Positions 51,943-61,468 are shown, numbered from the stretch's first letter. The stretch: 64,000 nt of DNA from Bacillota bacterium (GCA_026627385.1 JAPNUR010000016.1:1-64000); one strand, 5' to 3'. The notes: generated from the sequence alone by a model not told the origin. Numbers and translations are program-made.

Positions 51943-54795
51943 TTACCAGGATCGGATCCGGGCGAGGGATTCTCTCCGCCCTGTTTCGTCGCCCGCATTT
52001 TTCGAGAAATGAAGCCAACGGATAGTGGGTGTCCACCGGTGATTCCACAAAAGGCCACTGGCGAGCAGACTTACGGCATCTAATTGTCCGTGCGGTCCTG
52101 ATACGTAGCCGAGGATTTCGACCTGCTCAGGACTGGATGATTCCCAGAGCCCCTGCCTGAGGAGGGTGGTGACTGGACCGTGGGGAAAGAGCTCAAATGC
52201 GCGGCGGAGAATGTCGGTCAAGCCTTGGCAGGTGATATCGTTGTCTAACGAGGCGCCCTCCCAGTCACTGACGCTGGCTGGCGTGCGGTTTAGCCATGTG
52301 CGCGCGGCGGACGACAGCGTGGTCCCGAGGCTACTGGCCAGTTGGTTGGCTGGTGCTAGCGAGGCCGTGGTTAAGAGATCCTGGGCAAGGGTGCCTGTCG
52401 AGTTTCCCGCCACTTCGGCCCATACTAGCGCCCCCTTGGGAATGGCAGCGACGGGCCGGGGGGTTGCCGGAATCACAAGACCTTCGCTGCTCCACAGTGC
52501 CTGACATTGGCTTGCCGCGTATAGTCCGGGATCGGGCGGGGCCACTCGGCGCACGAAGCTGTCACCTTCAGGAATGGTGCCGGTGACGAGCCATGTCGTG
52601 GAATGAAACGGGAGTTCGACCGCAATATGGGGTGACCCCGTGGCCACGGTGGTGACCGTCGAGTAAACGGTTGTGCCGGTGGTCCCGGGAGTCAGCGACG
52701 TAAGGGCCGGATGGCCGGGCTCTGTGGCCTCCACGCGGAGGGTGGCCACGTCATCCGCATAATACAGCGGCGCGTTGGGGGGAGCCCAGCCGCGGCCGAC
52801 GTCATCCCACGGAAGGCCGCTCGGCCAGCGGCTTTGGTTAAAACCGGTGTCTTTGTTGAGATATTCCAACGGGCCGGTCGTCCGGCGGATCCCGCGCGCT
52901 TTGAGGAGTCGTCCCAGTGCGCGGATGTCGGCCGGCGTTAAGTTATTGTCATTGCCTTCCAGGATGAGGGAGCCTGCTAGCACTCCATGACTAACCGGAC
53001 CCGCGGCCACGACGCGGATCGGAGGAAGCGTGGACCCGAGCTGGCTCATCGCCACATTCGCCAAAAGGAGCCGCGGTGCGAGACCCGATCGCATGAAAGT
53101 GGTCGCATGGCGGGCGTATAGCGTCTGGCCCGTTTTGACGTTCACGACCGACAAGGCCAGGTTAAGGCCGGGACCGCTCTGTTGCAGCTGGTGTACGACG
53201 GGCTCAAAGACTGCCGGGATGGGTGCGGCAGCTGACGACGGATTGGTGCCTGGCGCGGACCCGTGCCAGTTGGCTAAAGCTTTCAACATCGCTTGGACGG
53301 CCGAGTGCGGCGTCGCATTGACTGATGTTGGGGTGCCATCATCTAGAATCGCAAACGCAATCAGTTGATGGGTCGGGGTGCTCACGTAGCCCGCCAGATT
53401 CCATTGGTTGGCCAAGTTACCAGGTTTAACCCACACCCTAGTGCCTTGCGGCATGGAAAGCGTCCACGTAGGCGGGCAAAGAAAGCCGCAGGAGTCTGGA
53501 TTGTTCAGTTGAATGAGCGAGTTTCGAAAGGTGGCAAACCAGGGTTGGTGGGCGACATAGGTGAGCAATGTGACCACTTCGGAACTGCTGACGGCGTCCA
53601 ACGGGGAAAGGCCGGAACCATCGACTTGAACGCGGTCGGGACTAATGCCGGCAGTTTTCGCAAAGGCGTTGACGATCTGCTGCGAGAGTGGTGCTGAACC
53701 CACCCCCGTTTTTGCCAGGCTCAGCGCGCGATAGAGATTGTCTGCCATTTGGTTGATGGAGTACTGATTTTGTAACGGCAGTAACTGACTTAGCGGCGGC
53801 GAGGCTGCGATGGCGACAGTTCTCCCGCGGGTTGGGAGTGTTGTGGTGACCGCCGCGGGTCGGTCAAAGCGTACTCCTGCTTGGGTCAAAGCGCGTTGAA
53901 ACAAATTGGCGGCGAAGAGCGCCGGGTTTCCCACCGATAACACGAACGGACTCGCGCTGTCATCAATCCCTATGCGTCCCGTGACGAGAATGTCATTGGT
54001 GCCCAGCACGCGTGTGACGCGAATGGTTGGGACGTTAAGATGCGCGACGGTGAGCGCCCGGTTGACCACCGTAAAATAACGGGGATCGGTCAAGGGACCA
54101 TTAAACACGAGCGCGATGTCGGGCGGATGTAGGGCTTGGGAGTTCCCGGTCACGCCGACGGTGATTTCACTCCGCTCAGCCATGAGGGCCGAGGTCGCCG
54201 CCGCCCAATTTTGGTCCAACTCTCCCACGGACCATCCGGATCCGTAAAGAGGCGGTGAATAGGCCGCGCTGTAGCCCTCAACGTTCGTCGCTTCATGGAC
54301 GGTGCGAGCCACCGTGCGGGCAAGTTGTTCCAGATCCGGACGGCCGTTGGCTTCGAGCCAGGGGTTGCCGCCGCCAATCAGATAAATGGGCGATGGGCCG
54401 GTACCTAACGGGATCATGACGCGTGTTTGGTACCGAAACCGCGGACCGAGTACGGCCAACGCGGCGGCGCTGGTAAAGAGCTTCATGACCGAGCCGGGCG
54501 TGACGAGCGTGTTCGGCGCGATCGCGGCGATTAGACGATGGGTGGTGATGTCATAGGCCGTGGCGGACACGGTAGAGGCAGCCAAGTCGGGGGAACGAGC
54601 CAGTGCTTGCCATTGGGCTTGGAGTCCCGTGGTTTGGGCTTGGCGTCTCGTCAGATCAGGAATCGAGGAGGCGTGGACGGTCGTCGTGGCGCCTAATCGC
54701 TCGGGCAGAAAGATGGGTCGGGAGTGGGGAAGGGCCAACTCCACGATGAGACCCACCAGGATCCCTATACCCCAGCGCGTGCGGAAAAATCCCAC
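51943..54795 (-). CDS. PBP4-type (S13) D-Ala-D-Ala carboxypeptidase with a degenerate second module
   Basis: This 950-residue exported protein has one N-terminal signal/anchor helix (about residues 8-24). The first module (about 70-540) is a penicillin-binding protein of the DacB family, which trims peptidoglycan stem peptides: SxxK in PGSVMKLF (Ser 102, Lys 105), SxN in YSINQMADN (346-348), and KPG in VWVKPGNL (457-459). The second half (about 550-930) repeats the same layout, but its SxxK position reads FMRSGLAPRL, SxN is lost (APANQLA), and the KTG site is EILGYVSG. PBP4 normally has about 450-500 residues, so this is an intragenic duplication. The start is the GTG at 54795, behind GGGGGGG. 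Confidence 0.83.
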   Translation of the reverse strand: MGFFRTRWGIGILVGLIVELALPHSRPIFLPERLGATTTVHASSIPDLTRRQAQTTGLQAQWQALARSPDLAASTVSATAYDITTHRLIAAIAPNTLVTPGSVMKLFTSAAALAVLGPRFRYQTRVMIPLGTGPSPIYLIGGGNPWLEANGRPDLEQLARTVARTVHEATNVEGYSAAYSPPLYGSGWSVGELDQNWAAATSALMAERSEITVGVTGNSQALHPPDIALVFNGPLTDPRYFTVVNRALTVAHLNVPTIRVTRVLGTNDILVTGRIGIDDSASPFVLSVGNPALFAANLFQRALTQAGVRFDRPAAVTTTLPTRGRTVAIAASPPLSQLLPLQNQYSINQMADNLYRALSLAKTGVGSAPLSQQIVNAFAKTAGISPDRVQVDGSGLSPLDAVSSSEVVTLLTYVAHQPWFATFRNSLIQLNNPDSCGFLCPPTWTLSMPQGTRVWVKPGNLANQWNLAGYVSTPTHQLIAFAILDDGTPTSVNATPHSAVQAMLKALANWHGSAPGTNPSSAAAPIPAVFEPVVHQLQQSGPGLNLALSVVNVKTGQTLYARHATTFMRSGLAPRLLLANVAMSQLGSTLPPIRVVAAGPVSHGVLAGSLILEGNDNNLTPADIRALGRLLKARGIRRTTGPLEYLNKDTGFNQSRWPSGLPWDDVGRGWAPPNAPLYYADDVATLRVEATEPGHPALTSLTPGTTGTTVYSTVTTVATGSPHIAVELPFHSTTWLVTGTIPEGDSFVRRVAPPDPGLYAASQCQALWSSEGLVIPATPRPVAAIPKGALVWAEVAGNSTGTLAQDLLTTASLAPANQLASSLGTTLSSAARTWLNRTPASVSDWEGASLDNDITCQGLTDILRRAFELFPHGPVTTLLRQGLWESSSPEQVEILGYVSGPHGQLDAVSLLASGLLWNHRWTPTIRWLHFSKNAGDETGRRESLARIRSW

Positions 54796-54847
54796 ATCCA
54801 CTGCCCCCCCGTTACCATTAGCAAAAACGCTGCCAATAGCGTGAAGG

Positions 54848-55858
54848 TCACACGTCGATGGCTGGCGCCGATTGCAGGATGGCGTCAATTTGCGCGAGTT
54901 CTTCGGCGGTGAAGTGCAGATTTTGCAAGGCGTCCAGGTTTTCGTCCAGTTGGGAGACGCGGCTCGCGCCGATAATGGCGGACGTGACCCGTTCGTCCCG
55001 CAAAATCCACGCTAGGGCCATCTGCGCCAGGGTTTGACTGCGACGGGCGGCGAGTTCGTTGAGTGCGCGAAGCGTTTGTAAGAGCTCCGGGGTGATGACG
55101 GCCGGGTTTAGAAATCCATTGGGGCGGCTTGCGCGTGAATCGCTGGGAATGCCGTTGAGATAGCGGGAACTTAAGAGACCTTGGGCTAAAGGCGAGAAGA
55201 CGACCGTGCCGACGCCGTGTTGGGCCAGCACATCGGTTAAGCCCTCTTCAATCCAGCGGTCAAGAAGGGAGTACGATGGCTGGTGAACCAGCAGGTGAAT
55301 GTGATGGCGGGCCAACACATCAATGGCCGCCTTCGTCTCTTCCGGTGAGTAGCTGGAAATGCCCACGTATAACGCTTTGCCCTGCCGGACCGCTTGGATT
55401 AAGGCCTCCATGGTTTCCTCCAAGGGCGTGTTCGGATCCGGTCGGTGCGAGTAAAAGATGTCGACGTAGTCGAGGCCCATGCGCCGCAAACTTTGATCGA
55501 GACTTGCGATTAAATATTTTTTGGAACCCCAGTCGCCGTATGGGCCGGGCCACATGTCCCATCCTGCCTTGGTGGAAATGACGAGTTCATCGCGGTAGGG
55601 TGCGAAGTCTGTCTTCAGTAACCGGCCCAGCGTTTCTTCCGCCGACCCTGGGGGCGGGCCATAATTATTGGCCAAATCAAAATGTGTTATCCCCCGGTCA
55701 AAGGCACGCCGCGCAATCGCGCGACTGGTTTCGAAGACGTCGCGGCCCCCAAAGTTATGCCAAAATCCGAGGGAGAGGGCGGGCAAAAGTAGACCAGACC
55801 GCCCGGCACGCCGGTAGATCATGTGATCATAACGACTTTCTGATGCAACATAGAGCAT
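54848..55858 (-). CDS. Aldo/keto reductase (YghZ-like)
   Basis: This 336-residue reductase of the aldo/keto family has GLLLPALSLGFWHNFGG, catalytic Asp/Tyr in THFDLANNYGPPPGS (about 61-75), Lys in LVISTKAGWDMWPGPYG (about 98), and His in DIFYSHRPD (about 140). The WPGPYGDWGSKKYL pattern points to the L-glyceraldehyde-3-phosphate reductase (YghZ) subgroup. The ATG at 55858 is chosen for its strong GGGAGGAT site; ATG 55822 lacks one. It follows the GntR/UTRA gene by 19 bases and should be co-regulated with it. The natural carbonyl substrate is unknown. Confidence 0.88.
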   Translation of the reverse strand: MLYVASESRYDHMIYRRAGRSGLLLPALSLGFWHNFGGRDVFETSRAIARRAFDRGITHFDLANNYGPPPGSAEETLGRLLKTDFAPYRDELVISTKAGWDMWPGPYGDWGSKKYLIASLDQSLRRMGLDYVDIFYSHRPDPNTPLEETMEALIQAVRQGKALYVGISSYSPEETKAAIDVLARHHIHLLVHQPSYSLLDRWIEEGLTDVLAQHGVGTVVFSPLAQGLLSSRYLNGIPSDSRASRPNGFLNPAVITPELLQTLRALNELAARRSQTLAQMALAWILRDERVTSAIIGASRVSQLDENLDALQNLHFTAEELAQIDAILQSAPAIDV

Positions 55859-55877
55859 GGTTACTTATCCTCCCGAG

Positions 55878-56627
55878 CTAAGCGTGGACGTGGAAAGACG
55901 TTTCGGTGACGATTCGCGCTTTATCTCCACGCACAATTGCGGTCGATACATACACGGGCCGATTTTCCCCATCGTAAAGAACCGCTTGATCTTTGATTCC
56001 CAGGTTGCCTGCCCGGCAAGCCAACAGTTGAGCCTGGGCTTTGGTCAACGCAATCGGTTCGTACGACTCGACTGCACGCGCTAAGTTAACATGGCATTTA
56101 GCGGGAATAAGTTCGAGTAAAGAGGTGGATTCTACCTCTTCCGCGGTAATGGTATCGACTAGCCGAGCCACGTGCGCCGATTCAATGATAATGGGGATAT
56201 CGTCGGCAGAGATGACGCGTTCAATGAGGAGCAACTGGGTGTTCTCGCTCACCATCAAAAGGGGTGCAATGTCGGGCGGGACTTTGACCACATGGATACG
56301 CAACACTTTGGTGCCCGGTTTCATACCTTTGCGGGCAATGTCGGTGCGAAAACCGCTGCTGAGCAACGGGATTTTGGGAGTGTTCACCACCGTAGGTTTG
56401 CCCGGCGAGCGATTAATGAGTCCCTGACGCTCCAATTCATCTAATGCACGTCGAATTGTGCCCCGCGATACCTGGTACTGATCGCACAATTCGGCCTCGG
56501 ACGGGATCTTCGCGCCTGGCCCCCATTCATTGGATCGAATATAGTGAAGCAGCTCCTGCTGAATGCGTAGATATTTAGGAATATGCTGTAATGTTTCGTC
56601 ATCCACATCCATGAGAAACCGCCGCAT
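55878..56627 (-). CDS. GntR-family repressor with UTRA domain (HutC subgroup)
   Basis: This 249-residue regulator has a winged helix (KIPSEAELCDQYQVSRGTIRRALDELERQGLI, about residues 37-68) and a C-terminal UTRA ligand-binding domain from about 90, similar to repressors of sugar-phosphate genes such as NagR or TreR. The ATG at 56627 follows GAGGTGGGGAAG. It is divergent from the ABC/GH4 operon, with TAGACAA-type sites in both promoters, so it likely represses that operon and itself until a sugar phosphate binds. Confidence 0.88.
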   Translation of the reverse strand: MRRFLMDVDDETLQHIPKYLRIQQELLHYIRSNEWGPGAKIPSEAELCDQYQVSRGTIRRALDELERQGLINRSPGKPTVVNTPKIPLLSSGFRTDIARKGMKPGTKVLRIHVVKVPPDIAPLLMVSENTQLLLIERVISADDIPIIIESAHVARLVDTITAEEVESTSLLELIPAKCHVNLARAVESYEPIALTKAQAQLLACRAGNLGIKDQAVLYDGENRPVYVSTAIVRGDKARIVTETSFHVHA

Positions 56628-56698
56628 CGTGCTTCCCCACCTCTGTTTGACTGTGGTCATCTGTGCGCCCGCGATGAAACATGTTTGATGTTGAACTC

Positions 56699-56727
56699 AT
56701 TATTCCTCTTTGCCATGGCATTGTCTA
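56699..56727 (-). promoter_or_regulatory. Promoter of the GntR/UTRA gene with overlapping operator half-site
   Basis: On the minus strand, TAGACA (56727-56722), 17 bases and AATAAT (56704-56699) form a promoter. TAGACAA at the -35 is also the core of the operator at 56837-56847, which fits autoregulation. Confidence 0.45.
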
Positions 56728-56786
56728 GCGAAACGATGACCAGACTTGAGGCGGAGCTTTCCACAGGAAAAATGTCGAAAGATCGC

Positions 56787-56815
56787 TTGACAGGATTTTG
56801 TCAGCTCGATATAAA
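56787..56815 (+). promoter_or_regulatory. Strong sigma-A promoter of the oligosaccharide operon
   Basis: TTGACA (56787-56792), a 17-base spacer and TATAAA (56810-56815): consensus -35 and near-consensus -10. TTGTCA within the spacer (56799-56803 core) can pair as an inverted repeat with the -35. Confidence 0.75.
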
Positions 56816-56823
56816 TATATCAA

Positions 56824-56848
56824 CTTGTCGTTTAAATGTATAGACAAG
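56824..56848. promoter_or_regulatory. GntR/UTRA operator candidate
   Basis: CTTGTC and GACAAG form an inverted repeat around 13 bases, and TGTATAGACA (56837-56846) inside it matches the known HutC/UTRA-type operator form. It lies at the transcript start, suited to repression. Confidence 0.55.
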
Positions 56849-56941
56849 AAAAACTATGATTGTTTACTACCTCATCAGTTGCCATCAGGGTTGACGCAAG
56901 ACATCACTGCTCAGTGAGTTCATCTTTCGGGGGGGTCTCAT

Positions 56942-58594
56942 GTGAAAAAGACACTAGCATTAATGGCGGCTCCAGTGCTGGGTTCGCTGGTGTTGGCTGG
57001 GTGCGGCGTGGTCAACAACGCCATGGTCAACGCGGCGAACAGCGGAGCATCGGCACCACCCATGATTTTATCAGTCAATCCCGGCTCCCCAGGGTATATT
57101 GACGATTTTAATCCATGGTCGCCCAATGTTTTGTTTGGTGCTGCATGGATTTACGAAACCTTGTACGCCATTAATGCCCAAAATGGGCATCAGACGCCAT
57201 GGCTGGCCACGTCCTATAAATGGGAGACACCGACCAAACTGGTCTTTACCATTCGCCATGGCGTCAAGTGGAGCAACGGCACCCCGTTTACGGCGAAGGA
57301 TGTTGCCTTTACCTTCAATCTCGAGAAGAAGTTTCCTGCGCTGAACAACGATGGGCTGTGGCCGGCGCTCAAGAGCGTCACGGCCGTGAAAAACAGGGTG
57401 GTCTTCACTTTTAACCATCCCGATGTACCCGCGTTTACGTTTATTGCCGACACGCCTATTGTTCCGGAAAGCATTTGGTCTAAGGTCAAAAACCCGGTGA
57501 CCTGGCCTGACACGCATCCGGTAGGGACGGGAGCTTATGTGCTTAAATCGTTCACCAATCAAAACTATACCTTGGTCAAGAACCCTCATTATTGGCAAGC
57601 GTCTAAGGTAGCGGTGAAAGAAATTGAATTTCCTGTAGTGCCGCAGAGTGGAGCCACCGCAGAGCTGGAGTTGTCCGAAGGGGACTTTACTGCTGCCAAT
57701 GCCTTCGTCCCGAATTTGCAAAAGGTCTATATTGACAAAGATCCCAAGTATCGTCATTACTGGTTTGCGCCTGGTGGTCCGTCTAACCTGGTGATGAATC
57801 TCACGGAATATCCCTTCAACCAGGTAAAATTCCGTCAAGCCATGGCGTACGCCATCAACCGCAACGAGGTGAGTAGTAAAGGCGAGTATGGCTACCAGCC
57901 GGTGGCCAACATGACCGGTTTGACGCTGCCGAACCAAAAGGCGTTCCTCGATTCGTCGCTAAAGGATCCTTATCATTACGATCCTAAGAAGGCGATGAAG
58001 CTTTTGGAGAGCATGGGCCTCAAGAAAAACAGCGCGGGGCAGTTGGTGGGTCCCCATGGCCCGATTGTGGTCACCGTGACCGTTCCCAACAGTTTTAGCG
58101 ATTGGATTGAAGACGCCCAGATCATTCGCGAAAATTTAGGGAAACTGGGCATCACCGTGCATGTGAACACGCCATCTGTCAGCACCTGGACCAGCGACCT
58201 GGACACCGGCACCTTTAGCATGAGCCTGACCTATGGGCTCAACTACTATAACCCCTACTTTTACTACTTCTATACATTAGACGGGGTGAATAGCGCGCCG
58301 ATTGGAAAAGTCGCCACCTCCAACTATGAGCGCTACAACAACCCAGCCACGAACCAATTGTTGGCCGAATACGATGACGCAACCACCTTGCAGCAGCAAA
58401 AGCCTATCATTGACAAGCTCCAAGCAATCATGCTGCAGCAGGTCCCGGTGATTCCCATGTTTTACAACGCCAACTGGAATGAATATGACACCCGTTACTA
58501 TGTCGGGTGGCCGTCAGCCTCTGATCCGTACTGCACGCCCGACTACACTTGGCCGGACGTGGAGGTGGAGTTCACCCATCTCAGGGTGCGATAG
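56942..58594 (+). CDS. ABC transporter substrate-binding lipoprotein (family 5)
   Basis: This 550-residue lipoprotein is an SBP_bac_5 receptor of the Dpp/Opp/cellobiose class. The signal ends LVLAGC (Cys about 21). The mature protein has NPGSPGYIDDFNPWSPN, KWETPTKLVFTIRHGVKWSNGTPFTAKDVAF, HPVGTGAYVLKS and VKFRQAMAYAINRNEV, all family landmarks. GTG 56942 follows GGGGGGG. Neighbouring kinase and GH4 genes point to an oligosaccharide such as cellobiose or chitobiose rather than a peptide; that is inference. Confidence 0.88.
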   Translation: MKKTLALMAAPVLGSLVLAGCGVVNNAMVNAANSGASAPPMILSVNPGSPGYIDDFNPWSPNVLFGAAWIYETLYAINAQNGHQTPWLATSYKWETPTKLVFTIRHGVKWSNGTPFTAKDVAFTFNLEKKFPALNNDGLWPALKSVTAVKNRVVFTFNHPDVPAFTFIADTPIVPESIWSKVKNPVTWPDTHPVGTGAYVLKSFTNQNYTLVKNPHYWQASKVAVKEIEFPVVPQSGATAELELSEGDFTAANAFVPNLQKVYIDKDPKYRHYWFAPGGPSNLVMNLTEYPFNQVKFRQAMAYAINRNEVSSKGEYGYQPVANMTGLTLPNQKAFLDSSLKDPYHYDPKKAMKLLESMGLKKNSAGQLVGPHGPIVVTVTVPNSFSDWIEDAQIIRENLGKLGITVHVNTPSVSTWTSDLDTGTFSMSLTYGLNYYNPYFYYFYTLDGVNSAPIGKVATSNYERYNNPATNQLLAEYDDATTLQQQKPIIDKLQAIMLQQVPVIPMFYNANWNEYDTRYYVGWPSASDPYCTPDYTWPDVEVEFTHLRVR

Positions 58595-58600
58595 CCGGGA

Positions 58601-58626
58601 GGCGGTCCGCTTTTCGGCGGGCCGCC
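58601..58626 (+). other. Intercistronic hairpin after the receptor gene
   Basis: GGCGG/CCGCC and inner CCG/CGG form an imperfect stem with a T-rich loop, between the receptor and permease genes. It may stabilise the receptor message or partly terminate transcription, so that more receptor than permease is made. Confidence 0.4.
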
Positions 58627-58656
58627 CTCTAGGAGCTCGAGCGAGGAGCGTTCGCG

Positions 58657-59652
58657 ATGCGGTACTTATTGCGAAGAAGTTTTATGCTGCTGCTGACTCT
58701 CTGGTCCGCCATTACGCTCAATTTTTTGTTGCCCCGCCTGATGCCCGGCAATCCCGCGGAAGTGATGCTGGCCAAGTTTAAAGGCAAGGGAACGATGGGG
58801 CCTCAAGCCATTCACGCCATTAAGGTGATGTTGGGCATTTCCAACGAAAGTGTCTGGCAGCAGTACGTGCAATATTGGGACAACATTTTTCACCTCAACT
58901 TTGGCATTTCCTACACCTATTTTCCGTACTCGGTAATGCACATGATTGCCCAGGCCTTGCCGTGGACATTAGCCTTAATTGGAGTTACGACGGTGCTCAG
59001 CTTTGTGCTCGGCACGTTATTGGGCATTTGGGCGGCCTGGTGGCGGGGTTCGTGGTTTGATTTATCGGTGACCTCGGTATTTACCTTTACGTCGTCTTTC
59101 CCTTACTTTTGGTTTGCGCTCATCTGTGTCTTTTTGCTGAGTTTCGTCGTGCACGTGTTCCCCATCAGCGGGGGTTATGCCACCTACATGACCCCGAATT
59201 GGAGCTGGGCGTTTTTAGGCAGTGCGGTGTACCATTCCATCTTGCCGGCGTTTACCATTTTGGTGAGCTCGCTGGGGGGCTGGCAGCTTCAGATGCGCAA
59301 CAACATGATTACCGCCCTGAACGAAGATTATGTGGTTCTGGCGCGGGCCAAGGGACTCTCTGAGCGGATGATTGCCATTGGCTATGCGGCGCGCAATGCC
59401 ATTTTGCCCAACATGACAGGATTTGCCATGTCGCTCGGATTTGTGGTCAGTGGAGCCATTTTGGTGGAGTTGGTGTTTGCCTACCCGGGGATGGGCGATC
59501 TTCTCTACAATGCGGTGAGCAACGAGGATTATCCGCTGATGCAAGCGATATTTTTGATGATTGTGGTGGCGGTGGTGGCCGCGAACTTTGTGGCCGATAT
59601 TGTCAACGTCCTCTTAGATCCCAGAATTCGACGAGGAGCGGAGACCGCATGA
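58657..59652 (+). CDS. ABC transporter permease (DppB type)
   Basis: This 331-residue permease has six membrane helices. DppB signatures are RYLLRRSFMLLLTLWSAITL at the N-terminus, RLMPGNPAEVML, a periplasmic loop and the cytoplasmic EAA-type loop DYVVLARAKGLSERMIAIGYAARNAILP (about residues 226-253), which docks the ATPase, then VFAYPGMGDLLYNAVSNEDYPLM. GAGGAGCG precedes the ATG; its end overlaps the next permease by an ATGA. It forms the channel with the following subunit. Confidence 0.92.
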   Translation: MRYLLRRSFMLLLTLWSAITLNFLLPRLMPGNPAEVMLAKFKGKGTMGPQAIHAIKVMLGISNESVWQQYVQYWDNIFHLNFGISYTYFPYSVMHMIAQALPWTLALIGVTTVLSFVLGTLLGIWAAWWRGSWFDLSVTSVFTFTSSFPYFWFALICVFLLSFVVHVFPISGGYATYMTPNWSWAFLGSAVYHSILPAFTILVSSLGGWQLQMRNNMITALNEDYVVLARAKGLSERMIAIGYAARNAILPNMTGFAMSLGFVVSGAILVELVFAYPGMGDLLYNAVSNEDYPLMQAIFLMIVVAVVAANFVADIVNVLLDPRIRRGAETA

Positions 59653-60500
59653 GCGCTGTCATTCGCCTGTTTTTGCCCTTTTGGCGCAATAAGTTAGCAC
59701 GTGTCGGACTGATTGTTGTGCTCATCATGGTGGCAGCAGCCCTTTTGGCGCCCGTGATTACTCCGTACTCGCCGAATGACACCAACTTCCCCGCCATGCT
59801 GGGCCCAAGCTGGCAGCATTGGCTGGGGACGACGCAAAATGGGCAAGACGTCTACACGCAGCTAGTGTACGGCACGCGCTCCTCGCTAGAGGTCGGATTT
59901 GCCGCCGGCATTTTGGCGACCGCGTTAGCGTTGCTCATTGGACTCGTGGCCGGCTATTTGCCTGGGCTCGTGGATGAAGTGTTAAGTTACCTGACCAACG
60001 TGTTTTTGGTGATCCCCGGCCTTCCTTTGATGATTATCTTGGCGGCATACGCGCCGGTGAAGGGCAACCTCCTCATTATTTTTGTCATCACCGTGACCGG
60101 ATGGGCCTGGGGGGCCCGCGTGCTGCGGGCGCAGGTGACAACATTGCGGGCGCGGGATTACGTGGCGGCTGCGCGCTTTGCGGGCGACAGCATGATGCGC
60201 ATCGTGTTTCGTGAAATCATGCCCAATATGATTTCCTTGGTTGCCGCCACCTTTTTAGGGGCAGCGGTGTCCGCCATTCTTGCGGCCGCGGGGCTTCAGT
60301 TTTTGGGCTTAGGCGATCCCTCCATTAACAGCTGGGGCACCATGCTGTATTGGGCCCAAAACAGTGGAGCTCTTTTACAAGGACAATGGGCTTGGCTCTT
60401 TGCGCCTGGGTTTTGCATCGCGGCCCTCGGTACCGCCCTGGTTTTGATGAATTTCGCGGTCGATGAATTGGCCAATCCCCGGCTAAGAAAGAAGGGATAA
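59649..60500 (+). CDS. ABC transporter permease (DppC type)
   Basis: This 283-residue permease has six helices with the DppC layout: FWRNKLARVGLIVVLIMVAAALLAP, LGTTQNGQDVYTQLVYGTRSSLEVG (about 57-81), and the EAA loop RARDYVAAARFAGDSMMRIVFREIMPN (about 167-193). GDPSINSWGTML lies near the C-terminus. ATGA-coupled to the DppB-type gene; the first ATPase gene follows after two bases. Confidence 0.92.
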   Translation: MSAVIRLFLPFWRNKLARVGLIVVLIMVAAALLAPVITPYSPNDTNFPAMLGPSWQHWLGTTQNGQDVYTQLVYGTRSSLEVGFAAGILATALALLIGLVAGYLPGLVDEVLSYLTNVFLVIPGLPLMIILAAYAPVKGNLLIIFVITVTGWAWGARVLRAQVTTLRARDYVAAARFAGDSMMRIVFREIMPNMISLVAATFLGAAVSAILAAAGLQFLGLGDPSINSWGTMLYWAQNSGALLQGQWAWLFAPGFCIAALGTALVLMNFAVDELANPRLRKKG

Positions 60501-60502
60501 CG

Positions 60503-61468
60503 GTGGCGCTCTTGGCGGTAGAGAATCTTCGGGTGACCTATGGCGCCGTGGAAGCTGTGCGGAATGTCAGCTTTCACCTGGACCGGGGCCAAATCTTAGG
60601 GATTGTTGGAGAGTCGGGCAGCGGCAAGTCGACGCTGGGATATGCGATTGCCAAACTCCTACGTCCGCCGGGCCAGATTGTGGGAGGGCATGTGTGGTTC
60701 GACGGGGTGGACTTGGTCCCCCTCAGCGAGCTGGAGTTGAAGCCGATTCGGTGGCGGGAACTTGCGGTGGTCATGCAGAGCGGCATGAATGCGCTGAATC
60801 CGGTCGCGCCGATTCGCCGCCAATTTGAAGATGCGATTCTGACCCATCGTCCCATGGGAGCCAAGGCGATGCGCGAACGGGTGCGGGAAATGCTCGCCTT
60901 AGTCAACATTGAGGAGCGCTACGCCGACCACTATCCCCACGAGTTGTCTGGGGGCATGAAACAGCGCGTGGCCATTGCGCTAGCGTTGGTATTAGAGCCG
61001 AAGCTTATCATTTTTGACGAACCGACCACTGCGTTAGATGTGGTGGTGCAGCGTTACATCGTGCAAAATCTTAAAGCACTGCGGGAGCGCTATCACTTTT
61101 CCGCCCTCTTTATTAGCCACGACCTCGGGACGGTGTTGGAAATTGCGGATCGCGTGGCCGTCATGTATGCGGGGCGGCTGGTGGAAGTGCAGGACGCGCG
61201 CTCGCTGTTGCAACACCCGCAACATCCGTACACCCAAGCGCTCTTAAGCTGTTTTCCCGACCCGCGGGCGGATCACATCGAGGTGATGGGTATCCCTGGG
61301 AGCCCGCCGGACTTAGCCGACGTCCGCCCCGGTTGTCCCTTTGCGCCGCGATGCGCCCAGATTATTGACCGTTGCTGGCGGGAAACGCCGGCTTATTTGG
61401 CAAGTCCGGACGGGAATGGGGTGGCGTGCCACATGGTCAAGGAGCGGGAGGGCAGTGCCTATGTCTGA
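60503..61468 (+). CDS. ABC transporter ATPase (DppD type)
   Basis: This 321-residue ATPase has Walker A GESGSGKSTLGYA (about 37-49), Q-loop VVMQSGMNALNPV, signature LSGGMKQRVAIALAL, Walker B LIIFDEPTTALD and H-loop LFISHDLG. The C-terminal oligopeptide/dipeptide extension, with PGCPFAPRCAQIIDRC, marks the Dpp/Opp class and may bind an iron-sulfur cluster. It starts with GTG 60503. It forms a heterodimer with the next gene product. Confidence 0.93.
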   Translation: MALLAVENLRVTYGAVEAVRNVSFHLDRGQILGIVGESGSGKSTLGYAIAKLLRPPGQIVGGHVWFDGVDLVPLSELELKPIRWRELAVVMQSGMNALNPVAPIRRQFEDAILTHRPMGAKAMRERVREMLALVNIEERYADHYPHELSGGMKQRVAIALALVLEPKLIIFDEPTTALDVVVQRYIVQNLKALRERYHFSALFISHDLGTVLEIADRVAVMYAGRLVEVQDARSLLQHPQHPYTQALLSCFPDPRADHIEVMGIPGSPPDLADVRPGCPFAPRCAQIIDRCWRETPAYLASPDGNGVACHMVKEREGSAYV

